Of a DNA stretch of 8,056 nucleotides, positions 5,925 through 8,056 are shown in pieces (the first letter of the stretch is position 1; every line of letters starts with the position of its first letter). The stretch comes from Paracoccaceae bacterium (GTDB lineage: Bacteria; Pseudomonadota; Alphaproteobacteria; Rhodobacterales; Rhodobacteraceae): positions 4,822 through 12,877 of the forward strand of contig JAESQH010000027.1 in NCBI GenBank assembly GCA_016765235.1, given 5' to 3'. The position numbers and the translations under genes were made by a program. The notes below the pieces were generated by a model. That model did not search any database. It had not been told where the DNA came from and saw only the letters and a list, made by a program, of their open reading frames with translations.

Positions 5925-7364
5925 TTACAGCTTCACGCTCGCCCCCAAGCTCATAGTGTGTTTGTCGGCTTCGTAGTTTTTGTACCAGTTCAGCTTGTCA
6001 CTAAGTTCGACTACCGACCCGATAATAACCAACGCGGGACCGGGGAGATTGGCAGCTTCGGCGCGTTCAAACAGGTTGGAAAGCGTGCCTTTGACGACTT
6101 GTTGGTTTGGCCTCGTGCCGTTATCCACAATTGCGGCAGGTGTGTTCGGGTCCACGCCGCGGCGGATGAATTCTGCCATCAGGAAATCGAGCGCGGAGCG
6201 GCCCATATAGATGGCAACAGTTTGTCCGGGCCGCGCCATGGTTTCCCAATCCAGCGAAAGCACGCCGTTTTTGCCGTGCGCCGTGACAAACACACAGGAT
6301 TGCGCGTGGTCGCGGTGGGTCAGCGGAATGCCTGCGTAAGACGCGCAACCCGATGCCGCCGTGATACCAGGAATAACTTGGAATGGTACGTTGGCCGCTG
6401 CCAAAGTTTCCAATTCCTCGCCACCACGGCCAAAGATAAACGGATCGCCGCCTTTAAGGCGCAGCACTCGTTTGCCCTCTTTCGCTAACCTAACCATAAG
6501 GTCCGAGATATCCTGCTGATCCATCGCGTGATCATTTGGGCGTTTGCCTACGAATATCCGCTCTGCATCGCGGCGCACCAAATTGATGATACCGTCGCCA
6601 ATCAGGCGGTCGTAAAGCACAACGTCAGCGCGTTGCATCAGGTGTAGGGCGCGAAATGTTAACAGGTCAGGGTCACCGGGGCCTGCGCCAACTAAAAAGA
6701 CCTCACCAACTTTTTTGACGTCTTGGCCAAGCGCCGCCGCGTCCAATTCCATGAGAAACTGCTTTTTTGCCGCTTTTGGATCGCCGGAAAGAAATTTGTC
6801 CGCGACGGGGCCATCAATAGTATTTTCCCAAAACATCCGGCGGGATTCAGGGGTTTTCAATTTCGCCATCACCCGTTCGCGCAGACGCCCCGAGAACGCC
6901 GCGAGTTTGCCATATGCAACGGGCAAGATTGCCTCGATTCTTGCGCGCAAAATGCGAGCGATGATCGGGGCGGCCCCACCTGAAGAAATGGCAATGACCA
7001 ATGGGGATCGGTCGATGATCGAGGGTGTGATGAAGTCACAATACTCGGTCACATCGGCAACGTTGGCCAGAACATGGTGGTGTTTGGCCATGTCATAAAG
7101 CTGACGATCGCGTTCCGCGTTTTCTGTGGCCCCGTAAGCGACGGTGGCACCAACAAAATCTGACATTTGCGGCGCTTGGGAGTGGTGGGTTAAAGACGGG
7201 CGGTTCTTCAACTCGCGGAATTCACCACCCAACTCCTCAGCATAAACATGGACAAGCGCCCCCGCATCGAGTGCGCGTTCAACGCGGCGGGCCGCAAGTG
7301 TGCCGCCGCCGTCAACGATGACTATCTTGTCTTTAACGTCGAGGAATATTGGAAGATGGTCCAT
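5925..7364 (-). CDS. cysG: Siroheme synthase CysG (SUMT / precorrin-2 dehydrogenase / ferrochelatase)
   Basis: This fused enzyme makes siroheme from uroporphyrinogen III by two methylations, NAD-dependent oxidation and iron insertion. It is 479 residues long against 457 in E. coli. The N-terminal dehydrogenase/chelatase domain (1 to about 115) starts MDHLPIF, identical to E. coli CysG, which fixes the start at 7364 although the frame extends upstream. The glycine-rich NAD loop is DGGGTLAARR (18-27), where the usual first position is Gly. Catalytic Asp104 (NVAD) and Ser128 (AISSGG) fall at the same numbers as in E. coli. The linker and dimerisation part runs to about 215. The methyltransferase domain has VGAGPGDPDLLT (225-236), RLKGGDPFIFGRGGEE (302-317), PGITAASGC (332-340), IPLTHRD (346-352) and ends near LNWYKNY. 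A 16-residue tail extends beyond the E. coli end. It begins 7 bases after the preceding small gene. Confidence 0.96.
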   Translation of the reverse strand: MDHLPIFLDVKDKIVIVDGGGTLAARRVERALDAGALVHVYAEELGGEFRELKNRPSLTHHSQAPQMSDFVGATVAYGATENAERDRQLYDMAKHHHVLANVADVTEYCDFITPSIIDRSPLVIAISSGGAAPIIARILRARIEAILPVAYGKLAAFSGRLRERVMAKLKTPESRRMFWENTIDGPVADKFLSGDPKAAKKQFLMELDAAALGQDVKKVGEVFLVGAGPGDPDLLTFRALHLMQRADVVLYDRLIGDGIINLVRRDAERIFVGKRPNDHAMDQQDISDLMVRLAKEGKRVLRLKGGDPFIFGRGGEELETLAAANVPFQVIPGITAASGCASYAGIPLTHRDHAQSCVFVTAHGKNGVLSLDWETMARPGQTVAIYMGRSALDFLMAEFIRRGVDPNTPAAIVDNGTRPNQQVVKGTLSNLFERAEAANLPGPALVIIGSVVELSDKLNWYKNYEADKHTMSLGASVKL

Positions 7365-7371
7365 GTGTCGC

Positions 7372-7584
7372 CTATTTGTTTTCTTCTGCCCAAGCGAGCA
7401 GTGATTCCGCAAACTCTGTCGCGGTGTTCGGATCGAGGTCGATTATTGTAAACCGTTTACGTTCCCGAAATGTCATCCGCAATACCTTCATGCCGCCAAA
7501 CAGTGTCACGTCTTTCAATGTTGCCGATTTTAGGTAAGGCAGCTCGAATTCCTTGATCAGGACGGCTTCTTCGTTATCGGTCAT
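7372..7584 (-). CDS. Small protein of unknown function (70 residues) upstream of cysG
   Basis: I do not recognise this protein. It is acidic at both ends (starts MTDNEEAVLIKEFELP, ends FAESLLAWAEENK), with a central beta-rich basic stretch (KVLRMTFRERKRFTIIDLDP, 33-52) and a predicted C-terminal helix beginning near Thr54. There is no signal peptide, membrane segment, cysteine or histidine, so it is probably a cytoplasmic single small domain that does not bind metal through Cys/His. Evidence that it is a real gene: GAGG lies 8 bases before the ATG, its start overlaps the end of the preceding small gene by 11 bases, and its stop is 7 bases before cysG. The protein composition looks natural. 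A role accompanying siroheme synthesis or its target reductase is only a guess from position. Confidence 0.75.
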   Translation of the reverse strand: MTDNEEAVLIKEFELPYLKSATLKDVTLFGGMKVLRMTFRERKRFTIIDLDPNTATEFAESLLAWAEENK

Positions 7585-7774
7585 ACTTTAGGCCTCGTGT
7601 AAATAGGGCTTCCAGACGCCATTCCCATTTCTTGGGTGTGTCGCGATAGTCGGGCTTGATGTCATATTCCATGAACATCACCCCGGATTCACCTGCGTGC
7701 GCGACGAGGCGCCCGAGTTGCTCGAAGCTGTCTACTTCGGGGTGGCCGATAATCAGGTCACTTAGTTTTGCCAT
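7574..7774 (-). CDS. Small protein of unknown function (66 residues) downstream of dioxygenase
   Basis: I do not recognise this protein. It starts MAKLSDLIIGHPEVDSFEQL and has a central GVMFMEYDIKPDYRDTP (31-47) and a Trp-rich basic segment KKWEWRLEALFTRG (48-61). No signal peptide or membrane segment is seen, and there are no cysteines. The ATG at 7774 is chosen over an in-frame TTG at 7789 because GGGAG (7783-7787) lies 8 bases before the ATG and the TTG would precede that site. The start is one base after the dioxygenase stop (TGAAATG), and the end overlaps the next small gene by 11 bases. This strongly suggests coupled translation within a dioxygenase-to-cysG operon. Function is unknown. 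Confidence 0.75.
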   Translation of the reverse strand: MAKLSDLIIGHPEVDSFEQLGRLVAHAGESGVMFMEYDIKPDYRDTPKKWEWRLEALFTRGLKYDR

Positions 7775-7775
7775 T

Positions 7776-8056
7776 TCATATACTCCCAATTCTATTGTTA
7801 AACCTTACGCGATACATAATGCGGCGGCTATGATTTCCAACCTCGGTCGGATCGAAAGCGGTACGGTTATGTAGCGCGTTGTTGTTAAAGACGCCTTGGC
7901 CGGGTTTCAGCTTGGCCTCCAGCATCAACGGGTCGCCCGCGATCAGCAGGTTTTGCAAGAATGCTACGGCTTCGCGCGTTATTGGATCATCCCTCCACTC
8001 GATAGAACGCGTTCGTGCGGTGTAGCGCATGATCAGGTCATCGCCCTCAATATGAA
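7776..8056 (-). CDS. TauD/TfdA-type Fe(II)/2-oxoglutarate dioxygenase, C-terminal end (start outside window)
   Basis: The frame is open to the right edge; 92 codons plus a TGA stop are visible. The ATG at 8030 is internal, because coding continues upstream as HIEGDDLI. The sequence LKPGQGVFNNNALHNRTAFDP matches the C-terminal iron-site region of TauD/TfdA enzymes, with the histidine of LHNRT as likely third Fe(II) ligand. The arginines of RRIMYRVRF would bind the 2-oxoglutarate carboxylate. The upstream RYTARTRSIEWRDDPITREAV also has the look of the family. The first His and Asp ligands lie outside the window, so substrate cannot be judged: taurine or other sulfonates, carnitine-like compounds, or something else. 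It is the first visible gene of the unit that ends with cysG. Confidence 0.85.
   Translation of the reverse strand, partial: HIEGDDLIMRYTARTRSIEWRDDPITREAVAFLQNLLIAGDPLMLEAKLKPGQGVFNNNALHNRTAFDPTEVGNHSRRIMYRVRFNNRIGSI

Noticed and set aside
5874..6488. 204-codon + strand frame beginning near the MerR operator and running over cysG
   Set aside because: It is antisense to the conserved methyltransferase part of cysG, with low-plausibility composition. The operator is better explained by merR.
7365..7412. Upstream TTG-initiated extension of cysG by 16 codons
   Set aside because: It would overlap the preceding small gene, and the ATG at 7364 begins with MDHLPIF exactly as in E. coli CysG.
7776..8030. 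A complete 84-residue gene starting at the ATG at 8030
   Set aside because: The frame stays open to the window edge and the protein is plainly the C-terminal iron-site end of a TauD/TfdA enzyme.

Overview
The window reads as a chromosomal segment of an alphaproteobacterium, most likely a member of the Rhodobacterales (roseobacter-type). This rests on the style of the proteins: a Calvin-cycle-subtype class II aldolase, a CbbY closely resembling the Rhodobacter protein, and a secreted ankyrin protein with the Cys-x-x-Trp start often seen in that order. Base composition is moderate. The assignment is made from recalled family resemblance, without a database search. I see no tRNA, rRNA, CRISPR array, insertion sequence or prophage gene. 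No stretch over 300 bases lacks a gene; the longest gap is about 100 bases.

Left half (1-4533, + strand): a tightly packed sugar-phosphate operon. In order it holds the 3' part of pgk (phosphoglycerate kinase), a Calvin-subtype class II fructose-bisphosphate aldolase, rpe (ribulose-phosphate 3-epimerase), cbbY (xylulose-1,5-bisphosphate phosphatase type), a CxxC redoxin, and gph (phosphoglycolate phosphatase). From rpe onward the genes overlap by one base (TAATG) or sit one base apart. Pgk, aldolase and epimerase serve the Calvin-Benson-Bassham cycle as well as glycolysis and the pentose phosphate pathway. CbbY and Gph remove two by-products of Rubisco chemistry. Together they suggest the lower half of a Calvin-cycle gene cluster whose Rubisco genes would lie outside the window.

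Middle (4535-5924, - strand): a two-gene unit transcribed towards the Calvin-type operon. A MerR-family regulator with metal-sensor-like cysteines comes first, followed 21 bases later by a predicted periplasmic ankyrin-repeat protein starting at TTG. A near-perfect 23-base inverted repeat lies just upstream of the regulator and is its likely operator. No metal transporter is present in the window.

Right part (5925-8056, - strand): a second compact unit. It begins with the C-terminal end of a TauD/TfdA-type Fe(II)/2-oxoglutarate dioxygenase that runs off the window, then two small proteins I do not recognise (66 and 70 residues), then a complete three-activity siroheme synthase CysG. Spacings are 1 base, an 11-base overlap and 7 bases, so these four genes are almost certainly one transcript. 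Siroheme serves sulfite and nitrite reductases. A dioxygenase of this superfamily could release sulfite from a sulfonate, but that link is inference.

Most of the window is conventional metabolism. The least explained items are the two small genes between the dioxygenase and cysG, the MerR-ankyrin pair, and the redoxin placed between two Rubisco by-product phosphatases.
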